From contig JAAYSZ010000026.1 in assembly GCA_012523895.1 (NCBI GenBank), positions 1 to 51,599 on the forward strand: a stretch of 51,599 nt of DNA. The letters run 5' to 3'. The translations under genes and the position numbers were made by a program. The notes under the pieces were generated by a model. The model was not told where the DNA came from. It saw only the letters and a program-made list of their open reading frames with translations, and ran no database searches. Below are positions 8,041 to 16,593 of the stretch, one piece after another (position 1 is the first letter of the stretch; each line of letters opens with the position of its first letter). This stretch comes from Erysipelotrichaceae bacterium. Lineage in GTDB: Bacteria > Bacillota_I > Bacilli_A > Erysipelotrichales > Erysipelotrichaceae.

Positions 8041-10119
8041 ATGGAATTTAAAGAATATTATTTAAAAACTTATGCATCATGGTTAGGTAAAATAATTGGG
8101 ATTAGATTAGGTGCACCGATTGAAGGCTGGGAATATGAAGAAATTGTTAAAACCTATGGTGAAATAAAATATTATCCAGTTGATTATGATGTTTTTGCGG
8201 CAGATGATGATAGCAATGGTCCTTTATTTTTTGTGAAAGCATTAAATGATAATAGTGATGATGACTTATTAACAAAGATGTCTAATGTTGTTTTAAATTA
8301 TGTAATGGATGGACAAGGTTTTTTTTGGTGGGGAGGAGAAGGAATTTCCACTGAACATACTGCGTATAATAATTTAAAAAAAGGGATGATTGCGCCTGTT
8401 TCTGGTTCACATAAAATTAATGGTGTAGAAGTATCTACTCAAATTGGAGGACAAATCTTTAGTGATTGTTGGGGATACATATCAATGGGTGATCCTTTTC
8501 TTGCAAGTGATTATGCAAAAAAAATGGCTAGTGTTACTCATGATTTAGATGGTATAGAGGGTGCTAGTTTTGTGGCTAGTGCAATTTCTATTGCATATAA
8601 TGAAACAGATATAAAAGTTGTAATTGATAAAGCTTTAGAGTTTGTAAGTGAAGAGAGCAATTATTATAAAATTGTAAAAGAAATAAAAGAGTTTTATTAT
8701 AATAATCCTGATGATTACACTAAATGTTTAAATTATATAATTAAAAACCACCATTATGGTGTCTATGGTGGTATATGTCCAATAATTTCTAATACTGCAT
8801 TAATGGTTATGTCGATGTATTATGGTGAATCTGATTTTGATAAGACAATGTGTATTCTTGCGACGGCTGGTTGGGATACTGATTGTAATTTGGGTAATGT
8901 TGGATCTATTATGGGAGCTTTAGTTGGTATTGAGGGAATAGATGAAAAATGGATAAAACCAATTAATGATTTGTTATTGTCTAGTAGCTCAATTGGAAGT
9001 TTAAATATAGATACAGTTAGTAATACAGCATTAGAATTTTGTAAGATTGGATATAAACTTAAAGGATTGGATATTTTAGAAAGATATAAAAAGGATAAAA
9101 GATTTTTATTTGATTTACCTTATTCTACTCAATCATTTAGAACTAATTCATATAGATATGCAGAGACAAATTTAATAAATAGTAATGGTAAATTAAAGGT
9201 TTTAATTAATAATGGGTATGAAGGTTATCATACTAATGTATATCAAAAAACTTATTATAGTCCTAGTGATGTATATGATGCTAGGTATGATCCTATATTT
9301 TCACCAACTGTATACCCTAATGAAACAATACAATTTAAAGTTTGTAATAATGAAAAATTAGATCTTTCATTTTATATTTATGTTAAGGATTATGAAAATG
9401 AATATATTAGTGAAGAATATTTTGTTAATGATTCTATAAAAACAATCACCTATAAAATTCCTAAAGATATTAAAATAATATGTGAGTATGGTTTGAAAAT
9501 TAAATATAATACAAGGATTATGAGATCTTTTATAGAGATTTATGAAGTTGAAATAGTAAAGGGTTATGATTATGTATTAGATTTTAAAGATTTATTTTAT
9601 GAAGATTGGGGTTTGAATTTTATAGGTGAAAGCAGAAAGAATATTAATCAGTTAGTAAATGTTTATGGTAATTCATTTTTAAATGATAACTGTTTGAATT
9701 TAGAAGAAGCAATGGTTATTTTTTCTGATTATAAATCAGTTGTTAGTAAGTTAGAAATATTATTTGAATATAACGATGATTTAAATATGGAGTATTGTTT
9801 TCAGGTAAAAGGCAACAATATATATAAAAGTATTATGATTGATAAAAATAGAGTATATTTTGTGGATAGGGTTAACAGTGTTAAAAAAGAATTGATAGGT
9901 GAAATAAATAACAAAATATTGGAAACAAGTTTAAATTTAAGATTGAATATTGATGTAAAATATGGGAACATAGAAGTGTTACATGGTGATGTAAATTGCT
10001 TTAAACATAGCTTTGATTTTAAAAGTGATTACGGTTGTGTTGCAATAAAAAACAACAGTAAAAATATTTTGAAAGTTTATAAGTGTATGTTAAAAGCCGA
10101 AAGTGGAGGAAAGAAATGA
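8041..10119 (+). CDS. ADP-ribosylglycohydrolase-fold protein with C-terminal beta-rich domains
   Basis: Large cytoplasmic protein of 692 residues. About residues 1-330 have the ADP-ribosylglycohydrolase (ARH/DraG) fold: GIRLGAPIEG near the N-terminus, an acidic run ADDDSNGP where ARH enzymes have a TDDT-type metal site, SVTHDLDGIEGA, and the late motif AGWDTDCNLG equivalent to GGDTDTN. The acidic ligands that hold the two Mg ions therefore look mostly retained, though the first site is altered. Residues about 350-690 are beta-rich, and the last ~150 resemble a concanavalin/LamG-like sandwich. The start follows the esterase stop directly (TGA-ATG). It overlaps the lipoprotein gene by ATGA. The substrate is probably an N- or O-glycosidic ribosyl compound taken up by the downstream importer rather than ADP-ribosylated protein; that is inference from the operon. 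Confidence 0.82.
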   Translation: MEFKEYYLKTYASWLGKIIGIRLGAPIEGWEYEEIVKTYGEIKYYPVDYDVFAADDDSNGPLFFVKALNDNSDDDLLTKMSNVVLNYVMDGQGFFWWGGEGISTEHTAYNNLKKGMIAPVSGSHKINGVEVSTQIGGQIFSDCWGYISMGDPFLASDYAKKMASVTHDLDGIEGASFVASAISIAYNETDIKVVIDKALEFVSEESNYYKIVKEIKEFYYNNPDDYTKCLNYIIKNHHYGVYGGICPIISNTALMVMSMYYGESDFDKTMCILATAGWDTDCNLGNVGSIMGALVGIEGIDEKWIKPINDLLLSSSSIGSLNIDTVSNTALEFCKIGYKLKGLDILERYKKDKRFLFDLPYSTQSFRTNSYRYAETNLINSNGKLKVLINNGYEGYHTNVYQKTYYSPSDVYDARYDPIFSPTVYPNETIQFKVCNNEKLDLSFYIYVKDYENEYISEEYFVNDSIKTITYKIPKDIKIICEYGLKIKYNTRIMRSFIEIYEVEIVKGYDYVLDFKDLFYEDWGLNFIGESRKNINQLVNVYGNSFLNDNCLNLEEAMVIFSDYKSVVSKLEILFEYNDDLNMEYCFQVKGNNIYKSIMIDKNRVYFVDRVNSVKKELIGEINNKILETSLNLRLNIDVKYGNIEVLHGDVNCFKHSFDFKSDYGCVAIKNNSKNILKVYKCMLKAESGGKK

Positions 10120-11222
10120 AAAAACTTTTTGGAATTATTATTAGTATTCTTCTTGTTTTTACATTAGTAGGATGTGGTGATTCTGCTAGTACTGAAGAAG
10201 GAACTACTACAGACACAACTACTGAAGAAACTTCTAGTGAAGGAAAAGTAAGGGTTGCCCTATTATTACCTTATATTGGGGATCAATCATATTTTGATGT
10301 TACTTATAACTCATTTAAATTGATTGAAGAAAAATATGGTGACCAAGTTGAAACAAAATTAATTGAAATGGGAGCTGATGAAGCTGGCTGGGCTAGTGCT
10401 AATATTCAAGCAGCTGGAGAAGGTTATGATATAATTATCTCTGGAAACTTCCAATATGAATCATACATGCTTGATGTTGCAAAAGATTTCCCAGAAATTA
10501 CATACATTAATTTCGATTATTCTGATCCAGAATTAAATAACTTACCTAACGTTTATGGTATAGCTTATAAATCTGAAGAGATTGGATATTTAGCTGGTAT
10601 AGTTGCAGCAGTTAAAACTGAAACAAATGTTGTTGGAGCTGTTGGTGGAATGGATATCAATGGTATTAGACAATTCTTAGGTGGATTTATTCAAGGTGCA
10701 CTTGCAGTTAATCCAGACCTTGATGTAAAGATTGGATTTGTTGGAGACTTTACAGACACAGGAAAAATGAAAGAAATTGCACTAAATATGAACAAACAAG
10801 GTGCTGATGTTATATGGCATGCTGCTGGTGGAGCTGGAAATGGTTTATTTGAAGCAGCTGCGGAAGCAGGATTTTCTACAGTAGGTGTAGATACTGACCA
10901 ATATGAAAGCTTATCTTCAAAACCAGAACTAGCTAATACTATATTAACTTCAGGAACAAAGAATTGTGATATTGCTATTCTTGATGCTATTACTAAATAT
11001 ATGGAGGGAACTCTTCCTAAAGGTACATTAGTTGCATTAGGCTATGCTGAAGGTGGAGTTGGTCTTGCTGAAAATGATCATTACAAAGAAGTAATGACTG
11101 AAGAAGAAAGAGCTGAAGTAACTAAATATGCTGAAGAATTAAAGAGTGGTAAAGTTAAAGTTATAGATGCAGCTCAATCTAACGAAGACTGGGATGCATT
11201 ATTAGCAAAAACAAGCAATTAA
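10116..11222 (+). CDS. BMP-family nucleoside-binding lipoprotein
   Basis: Substrate-binding lipoprotein of 368 residues for the nucleoside ABC importer encoded next. A type II signal peptide ends in the lipobox LVGC with Cys20 as the lipidated residue. A short Thr/Glu/Ser-rich linker follows before the BMP (PnrA/TmpC-like) domain, with motifs such as ALLLPYIGDQSYFD, the GAVGGMDI segment and the VGVDTDQYE segment, characteristic of purine-nucleoside binders. The ATG overlaps the previous stop (ATGA) and has GGAGGAAAG upstream. A longer in-frame start exists but would destroy the signal peptide. A strong hairpin follows the gene and may protect this segment of the mRNA so that the binding protein is made in excess over the membrane parts. 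Confidence 0.93.
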   Translation: MKKLFGIIISILLVFTLVGCGDSASTEEGTTTDTTTEETSSEGKVRVALLLPYIGDQSYFDVTYNSFKLIEEKYGDQVETKLIEMGADEAGWASANIQAAGEGYDIIISGNFQYESYMLDVAKDFPEITYINFDYSDPELNNLPNVYGIAYKSEEIGYLAGIVAAVKTETNVVGAVGGMDINGIRQFLGGFIQGALAVNPDLDVKIGFVGDFTDTGKMKEIALNMNKQGADVIWHAAGGAGNGLFEAAAEAGFSTVGVDTDQYESLSSKPELANTILTSGTKNCDIAILDAITKYMEGTLPKGTLVALGYAEGGVGLAENDHYKEVMTEEERAEVTKYAEELKSGKVKVIDAAQSNEDWDALLAKTSN

Positions 11223-11233
11223 AGTTATTAATC

Positions 11234-11263
11234 ATAATGCTCTATCAAATGATAGAGCATTAT
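11234..11263 (+). promoter_or_regulatory. Intercistronic hairpin after the binding-protein gene
   Basis: A perfect 13-bp stem (ATAATGCTCTATC and its complement, AAAT loop) sits between the lipoprotein and ATPase genes. It is followed only by TTG and then the next ribosome site, not by a real T run. It is therefore more likely an mRNA-stabilising or partial-termination element than an operon end. Confidence 0.7.
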
Positions 11264-11279
11264 TTGTATGGGGGTAACT

Positions 11280-12836
11280 ATGAGTGAAATAATATTGAAG
11301 TTAGAGAATATTACTAAAGTGTATTCTAATGGAGTAGTCGCAAATAAGGATATCAATATTGAATTTGGAAAAGGTGAAATTCACTCTGTTGTTGGAGAAA
11401 ATGGCGCAGGGAAATCCACTTTAATGAAAATAATATTTGCGAATGAAAAACAAACTACAGGAAATATTTATTATAATGGTGAAAAGATAAATTATCATAG
11501 TTCTTTAGAGGCTATTAAAAACGGTATAGGAATGGTTTATCAGCATTTTATGTTAATACCTTCTTTTACTGTTGCTCAAAACATAATATTAGGAGCTGAA
11601 CCTATAAAGGGTGGGTTATTTCTTGATAAAAAACAAGGGGTAGAAATAACACAAGAACTAGCTAAAAAATATAATTTTGATATTGACGTTAATGCTAAGG
11701 TTCAAGATTTAACTGTAAGCGCTAAACAAAAGGTGGAAATACTTAAAACACTATATAGAGATGCTAAAGTTATTATTTTAGATGAGCCTACTGCAGTATT
11801 AACACCTCAAGAAACAGAAGCATTATTTGAACAATTATTATATTTTAAGGAATTAGGTCATACTATAATATTTATTTCTCATAAGCTAAATGAAGTTAAA
11901 CAGATAAGTGATAAAATAACAGTTATTTCTAATGGAGAGACTAAGGGAACATTTGATTGTGATGATGTAAGCATTGATCAATTAACAGAATTAATCATTG
12001 GAAGAAAACTTGAAAACACTTTTGATGTTCATAAAGAAGAGGTAGAAAAGAAACCATTACTTACAGTAAAAGATTTGTCATTTAAAGAATCTGGAGTTTA
12101 CAAAGTTGATAATATTAGTTTTACAGTTGATTCAGGAGAAATATTGGGAATTGCAGGTGTACAAGGTAATGGACAAGAAGAACTTGTAAAAATGATTACA
12201 GGTTTACTTCCACAAGATAGTGGGATTGTTGAGATAAATGGTAAGGATGTTTCTAATTTTGGAATCAAAACAAGAAGAGATAGTGGATTATCTTATGTCC
12301 CTGAAGATAGAATGGTTGATGGGGTTGCAGCAGCAGCAAGTGTTAGTGAAAATCTGATATCAACATATTATTCAAGTGATGAAATAAGTGGGAAATTCTT
12401 TATGAAAGATAAAAATATAATAAACCTTTCTAAAGATTTAATAAAAAGATTTTACATTAGAACTAGAGATGAAAACTCAAGGGTTGATAGTTTATCTGGT
12501 GGTAATATTCAAAAGGTTGTTGTAGCAAGAGAATGGAAGACATCTCCATTAATAATGGTTGCAGAACAGCCTACAAGAGGGATTGATGTTGGTAGTGCTA
12601 GATATATACATGAAGAATTAATACAAATGAGAAATGATGGTAAAGGTATATTGTTAATAAGTGCTGACTTAAACGAAGTAATGTCTTTATCTGATAGATT
12701 GCTAGTAATGTATGATGGAAAAATAGTTGGACACTTTGATGATGTTAGTAAAATAACAGAAAATGAGTTAGGTTTATATATGTTAGGTACTAAAAAACAA
12801 AGTGAAGATGAATTGAGGAGGGCTGTTCATGAGTAA
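11280..12836 (+). CDS. Nucleoside ABC importer ATPase (two fused ABC domains)
   Basis: ATPase subunit of 518 residues with two ABC domains in one chain, the arrangement of NupA/RnsB and ribose-type importers. The first half has Walker A GENGAGKST, a weak signature (LTVSAKQKVE) and Walker B VIILDEPTAV. The second half has a degenerate Walker A (GVQGNGQEE), an intact signature LSGGNIQKV and the Walker-B position MVAEQPTRGID. One site is therefore probably regulatory, as in the family. Of two ATG codons, 11280 is preferred because GGGGG lies five bases upstream, while the one at 11268 has no ribosome site. The end overlaps the first permease gene by 8 bp. Confidence 0.93.
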   Translation: MSEIILKLENITKVYSNGVVANKDINIEFGKGEIHSVVGENGAGKSTLMKIIFANEKQTTGNIYYNGEKINYHSSLEAIKNGIGMVYQHFMLIPSFTVAQNIILGAEPIKGGLFLDKKQGVEITQELAKKYNFDIDVNAKVQDLTVSAKQKVEILKTLYRDAKVIILDEPTAVLTPQETEALFEQLLYFKELGHTIIFISHKLNEVKQISDKITVISNGETKGTFDCDDVSIDQLTELIIGRKLENTFDVHKEEVEKKPLLTVKDLSFKESGVYKVDNISFTVDSGEILGIAGVQGNGQEELVKMITGLLPQDSGIVEINGKDVSNFGIKTRRDSGLSYVPEDRMVDGVAAAASVSENLISTYYSSDEISGKFFMKDKNIINLSKDLIKRFYIRTRDENSRVDSLSGGNIQKVVVAREWKTSPLIMVAEQPTRGIDVGSARYIHEELIQMRNDGKGILLISADLNEVMSLSDRLLVMYDGKIVGHFDDVSKITENELGLYMLGTKKQSEDELRRAVHE

Positions 12837-13929
12837 ACAAGATATTAAAACACTTAAAAAAATTAAGTGGACTGATGATAAACCATTTTCATTTCTTCAA
12901 TTAATAGCATCTTTATTTATAGCTTTAATTGTTACTTTTGTTGTTTTATTAATTGTTTCTGATAAGCCAACAAAGGATTTTGTTGATTTATTAACTTATC
13001 CGTTACAGAGTAAATTTTTCTTTGGATATGTATTAATAAAAATGGTTCCATTATGTTTTGCGGGACTTGCGACATTATTATATTTTAAATCAGGATTATT
13101 TAACTTAAGTACAGAAGGTATATTTTATATATGTGGTGTGTTTTGTACTATAGTTGCAGTTAATGAAAATTTTATGACAGGAAATTCATTTGTTGATTCA
13201 TCTTTAGCAATAATTATTCCTGGATTGTTAGGTGGTTTAATTGCCTTAGGTCCTGGTATTTTAAAGGCTAAGTATAATACAGGTGAAATGGTTATTTCAT
13301 TAATGTTAAACAGTATTTTATTTGGTATTGGATTCTATATTGTTAAAACTTTTTTAGCAGTTGAAGGAATTACAGGAAATGCTTCTGCACCATTTATTGA
13401 AAGTGCTAAATTAAATATTATTATAAAAGGAACTCAAGTTCATAGTGGTTTTATTTTAATGCTTATAGCTGTTATTGCAGTTTATATTTTGTTATATAAA
13501 ACTACACTTGGTTATCAAATAAGAATGACAGGTTTAAATAAAAACTTTGCAAGATATTCAGGAATGAGTGCTACTGGTTTAATACTTATAGTTCACTTTC
13601 TTGCAGGGTTTCTAGGTGCAGCAGGATCTTCTATAGAATTACTTGGAATATATAAAAGATTTTCTTGGACTATGTTACCTGGATTAGGTTTTACAGGTGC
13701 TTTAATGACTATGCTTGGAAAAAACCATCCAATTGGTGTATTGATTGCAGCATTTGGAATTAGTTATTTAAGAGCAAGTGCACAATTATTAGCTAATAGT
13801 AGTGCTGTTATAGATGTTAAGTTAATTTCATTAGTTGAAGTTGTATTAACATTGCTTATTTCTTCTCAATATTTCTTAAGAAATTGGAGAAACAAAAAAC
13901 TTATAAAGGAGGAAATTACTCATGAATGA
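12829..13929 (+). CDS. Nucleoside ABC importer permease 1
   Basis: Membrane subunit of 366 residues in the branched-chain-amino-acid/ribose permease superfamily, of the NupB type. A cytoplasmic N-terminus rich in Lys is followed by eight or more membrane helices. The conserved stretches FNLSTEG and GEMVISLMLN match nucleoside permeases, and KTTLGYQIRMTGLN is the loop expected to contact the ATPase. It overlaps genes on both sides by 8 bp and has GAGGAGGG upstream of the ATG. It pairs with permease 2 to form the channel. Confidence 0.92.
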   Translation: MSKQDIKTLKKIKWTDDKPFSFLQLIASLFIALIVTFVVLLIVSDKPTKDFVDLLTYPLQSKFFFGYVLIKMVPLCFAGLATLLYFKSGLFNLSTEGIFYICGVFCTIVAVNENFMTGNSFVDSSLAIIIPGLLGGLIALGPGILKAKYNTGEMVISLMLNSILFGIGFYIVKTFLAVEGITGNASAPFIESAKLNIIIKGTQVHSGFILMLIAVIAVYILLYKTTLGYQIRMTGLNKNFARYSGMSATGLILIVHFLAGFLGAAGSSIELLGIYKRFSWTMLPGLGFTGALMTMLGKNHPIGVLIAAFGISYLRASAQLLANSSAVIDVKLISLVEVVLTLLISSQYFLRNWRNKKLIKEEITHE

Positions 13930-14839
13930 TTTTGTAAGTACATTTTTAAGTGCTGGATTCATATTTGTAATTATAAGAGTAGGGGTTCCTTTATTGTATG
14001 CATCATTAAGTGCATATGTTGCTGATGTGGCAGGTATACCAAATATTGCGGTTGAAGGTTTAATGATTATGGGAGCTTTATTTGGTGTGTATTTTAGTGC
14101 TTTATTCTCTAGTTCTTGGTTAGGTTTATTAGGGGCTATTGTAATAGGGGTATTATTGTCTCTTACTATGGCTTTCTTTACGATGAAGATGAAGGCTAAC
14201 CCAATTATGATTGGTATTGCGTTGAATTTATTTGCGGCTGATTTTAGTTTGTGGTTATTAATGGTTTGGACAGGTTCTAAAGGAACTACTGGTAGTTTAC
14301 CTTCTAAGGTATTGCCTACGTGGAACATACCGATTATAAAAGATATACCTATATTAGGTGAAATAATATCAGGTCATTATTTCTTAACCTATGTTTGTAT
14401 AGTTCTTACTATTTTAATTTATATATTAATTTATAAGACACCTTTTGGATTAAGAATGAAGGCTTGTGGACTAGATGAGCAAACTGCAATATCAGTTGGT
14501 ATTAAAGTTAATAGAGTTAGATTGATTGCAATAGTTATATCAGGGATATTAGCTACTTTAGGTGGAGCTTATCTGTCAATGGGATATTTATCAATATTCT
14601 CAAATAATATGACAGCATCTCGTGGATGGATGGGTATTGCGGCTAGTTCTGTTGGTCAAGGGAATATGCTTATTGTATTAGTTACTACAGCATTATTTGC
14701 GATTTCTCAAGGGGTTGTAAATGAATTAATACTAACAAGCTTACCTGCGGAACTTGTTAATACTATTCCTTATATAGTAGTTACTTTTGGACTAATATCT
14801 TTATCAATTAAAGAATATAGAAAGAAAAATAAAAAGTGA
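13922..14839 (+). CDS. Nucleoside ABC importer permease 2
   Basis: Second membrane subunit (305 residues, NupC type) of the importer. Recognisable family segments are AGIPNIAVEGLMIMGA near the N-terminus and KTPFGLRMKACGLDE as the ATPase-contact loop. The strong AAGGAGG ribosome site lies in the end of permease 1. The stop codon overlaps the GTG start of the nucleoside hydrolase (GTGA). With the lipoprotein and the double ATPase the system is complete, so uptake of intact nucleosides is well supported. Confidence 0.92.
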   Translation: MNDFVSTFLSAGFIFVIIRVGVPLLYASLSAYVADVAGIPNIAVEGLMIMGALFGVYFSALFSSSWLGLLGAIVIGVLLSLTMAFFTMKMKANPIMIGIALNLFAADFSLWLLMVWTGSKGTTGSLPSKVLPTWNIPIIKDIPILGEIISGHYFLTYVCIVLTILIYILIYKTPFGLRMKACGLDEQTAISVGIKVNRVRLIAIVISGILATLGGAYLSMGYLSIFSNNMTASRGWMGIAASSVGQGNMLIVLVTTALFAISQGVVNELILTSLPAELVNTIPYIVVTFGLISLSIKEYRKKNKK

Positions 14840-15777
14840 AAATAATAATTGATTGTGATCCTGGACATGATGATATTATGGCAATTTTTAGTGCTTTAGC
14901 TCATCCAGAAAGCATTGAAATATTAGGCTATACAACTGTTTGTGGTAATAATCTATTAGATGAAGTTACAAATAATTTATGCAATGTTTTATCTTATTTA
15001 AATATTAAAGGGATAATATCTAAGGGTGCTAAAAAACCTTTAGTGTACAAGCCTGAGCCTCAACCAATTGCACATGGTGAAAATGGATTGGGAGGTCCTG
15101 TATTTAATGAATGTAATGTTTTTCCAATAGAAAAACATGCAATTGAGTTTATGTATGATTCTATTGTTGATAATGAAAAAATAATTATATTTGCATTAGG
15201 ACCTCTTACAAATATTGCAGCTTTAATAGAAAAATATCCTGAAGTGATTGATAAAATTGAAAAAGTAATTGTCATGGGAGGTTCTATTTACAGAGGTAAT
15301 ATATTAGAAGAATCTGAGTTTAATATTTATGGAGATCCTCATAGTGCTAAGATTGTATTTGATTCAAAATTAGATATTGTATTAGCAACTTTAGAAGTTT
15401 GTGATTATTGTAAGTTAAGTCATGAAATTATTGATGGTTATTTAAATAAATCTAATTTATATAAACTAACTTATGAAATATTAAATTTCTATTTTGAATA
15501 TTCAAAAAGAAAAGGTGATGATAAATCACCAGTGTTTGATTTAGCTGTTACTATGTATTATCTTCATCCAGAAATATTTGAAGGGAAATATGCTTTTGTG
15601 GATGTTGTATTAGATGGCTCTAAAAGAGGTAAAACAATAATTAATTATAATGAAAATGGTAATGTATTAGTTTTAGATAAAGCCGATAATGATAAATTTG
15701 AAAAGTATTTTCTTGAGGATTTAAAATTATTGGATAATATGTTGAAAAATCAAAATTCTAATCAGGTAAAGAATTAA
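14836..15777 (+). CDS. Nucleoside hydrolase (IunH/RihA family)
   Basis: Calcium-dependent N-ribohydrolase of 313 residues that splits nucleosides into base and ribose. The N-terminal DCDPGHDDIMAI is the family DxDxxxDD calcium-binding signature. HGENGLGG, ALGPLTNIA and the NIYGDPHSA segment are further conserved active-site regions. The GTG start shares bases with the stop of permease 2, so translation is coupled; there is no strong ribosome site of its own. It closes the operon and supplies the intracellular step after uptake. No terminator follows: its last 51 bp are antisense to the end of the convergent TraX-family gene. Confidence 0.94.
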   Translation: MKIIIDCDPGHDDIMAIFSALAHPESIEILGYTTVCGNNLLDEVTNNLCNVLSYLNIKGIISKGAKKPLVYKPEPQPIAHGENGLGGPVFNECNVFPIEKHAIEFMYDSIVDNEKIIIFALGPLTNIAALIEKYPEVIDKIEKVIVMGGSIYRGNILEESEFNIYGDPHSAKIVFDSKLDIVLATLEVCDYCKLSHEIIDGYLNKSNLYKLTYEILNFYFEYSKRKGDDKSPVFDLAVTMYYLHPEIFEGKYAFVDVVLDGSKRGKTIINYNENGNVLVLDKADNDKFEKYFLEDLKLLDNMLKNQNSNQVKN

Positions 15778-16449
15778 TAAATGTAAAGGATATAAAGAAT
15801 AATATAAATATTTATTTTGTTTACCGCGTTCTCCATTATAAAAATAAATAGGGATGAATGCTAAAGGAGCAGTTAATTCCCAAGCAAAAGTTAAGACACC
15901 AAACAATATTTGGTGTTTTTTATTTTTGTGAAATAAATACAACACAGCAATAGCTAAAACTCCAAAATGATGATAATCAACATTTAAAAAGTATGCTGGT
16001 AAACTTGTTATTGATAAAATAATGACAGTGTTAAAGAAACCTTTATATTTATCTAATAAACTTATACATGTTAAACCTAAAAATAATGTGAAAAACACAT
16101 TTTGCATATCAAAATATAATAATTTATTACTGTTTGCTAGGTTAAATGGTATTTCAGATATAAATGCAAATAATAATAAATTAAATGCATATTTTTTTAA
16201 ATTGCTTGTATGTAAAAAGCCTTCAACTATTAAAAAACAATAAATTGGAAAAGCAATTCTTCCAATTAATCTAGTTATAATATAAATAATATATAAAGTT
16301 TTAAATTCTTTAGGAATAATAGAAATATCAAAAGCAAATGGAAAAACACCGTTATTTAATAAATAAGGTTCAATCAAAAAGGCTCCAATGTGATCTATTA
16401 ACATTGTAATTAGTGCAATTATTTTTAGTGTAGATCCTTTTACTTTCAT
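15727..16449 (-). CDS. TraX-family membrane protein
   Basis: Integral membrane protein of 240 residues with about seven helices. It starts with STLKIIALITMLIDHIGAF, the hallmark of the TraX family, named for the F-plasmid pilin N-acetylase; chromosomal members in Firmicutes are probably membrane acyltransferases of unknown substrate. The conserved TRLIGRIAFPIYCFLIVEGF segment and the motif YHHFGVLAI are visible. There are no conjugation genes near, so plasmid transfer is not implied. Its 3' end overlaps the nucleoside hydrolase gene tail to tail. It is divergent from the next gene across 144 bp of very AT-rich DNA. Confidence 0.85.
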   Translation of the reverse strand: MKVKGSTLKIIALITMLIDHIGAFLIEPYLLNNGVFPFAFDISIIPKEFKTLYIIYIITRLIGRIAFPIYCFLIVEGFLHTSNLKKYAFNLLLFAFISEIPFNLANSNKLLYFDMQNVFFTLFLGLTCISLLDKYKGFFNTVIILSITSLPAYFLNVDYHHFGVLAIAVLYLFHKNKKHQILFGVLTFAWELTAPLAFIPIYFYNGERGKQNKYLYYSLYPLHLLILYLIRILIFQHIIQ

Positions 16450-16593
16450 AACAAAATTATATCTTAAATATTTATAAATAATGTAATATTATATTTAAAT
16501 TTTTTTAACATTTTAAATAATTTATTTAGCTATATTTCACTTAATATTTATATTTTTTAAATTATGATAGAATTACATTGACTGGAGATGTTT

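Noticed and set aside
13876..14328. Long open frame on the minus strand (150 codons) inside permease genes
   Set aside because: It is antisense to two strongly supported permease genes, has low-complexity Pro/Asn/Lys composition typical of antisense reading, and has no ribosome site.
15727..16449. Evidence of a conjugative element from the TraX-family gene
   Set aside because: No other transfer genes, relaxase or integrase nearby; chromosomal TraX-like proteins are common in Firmicutes.
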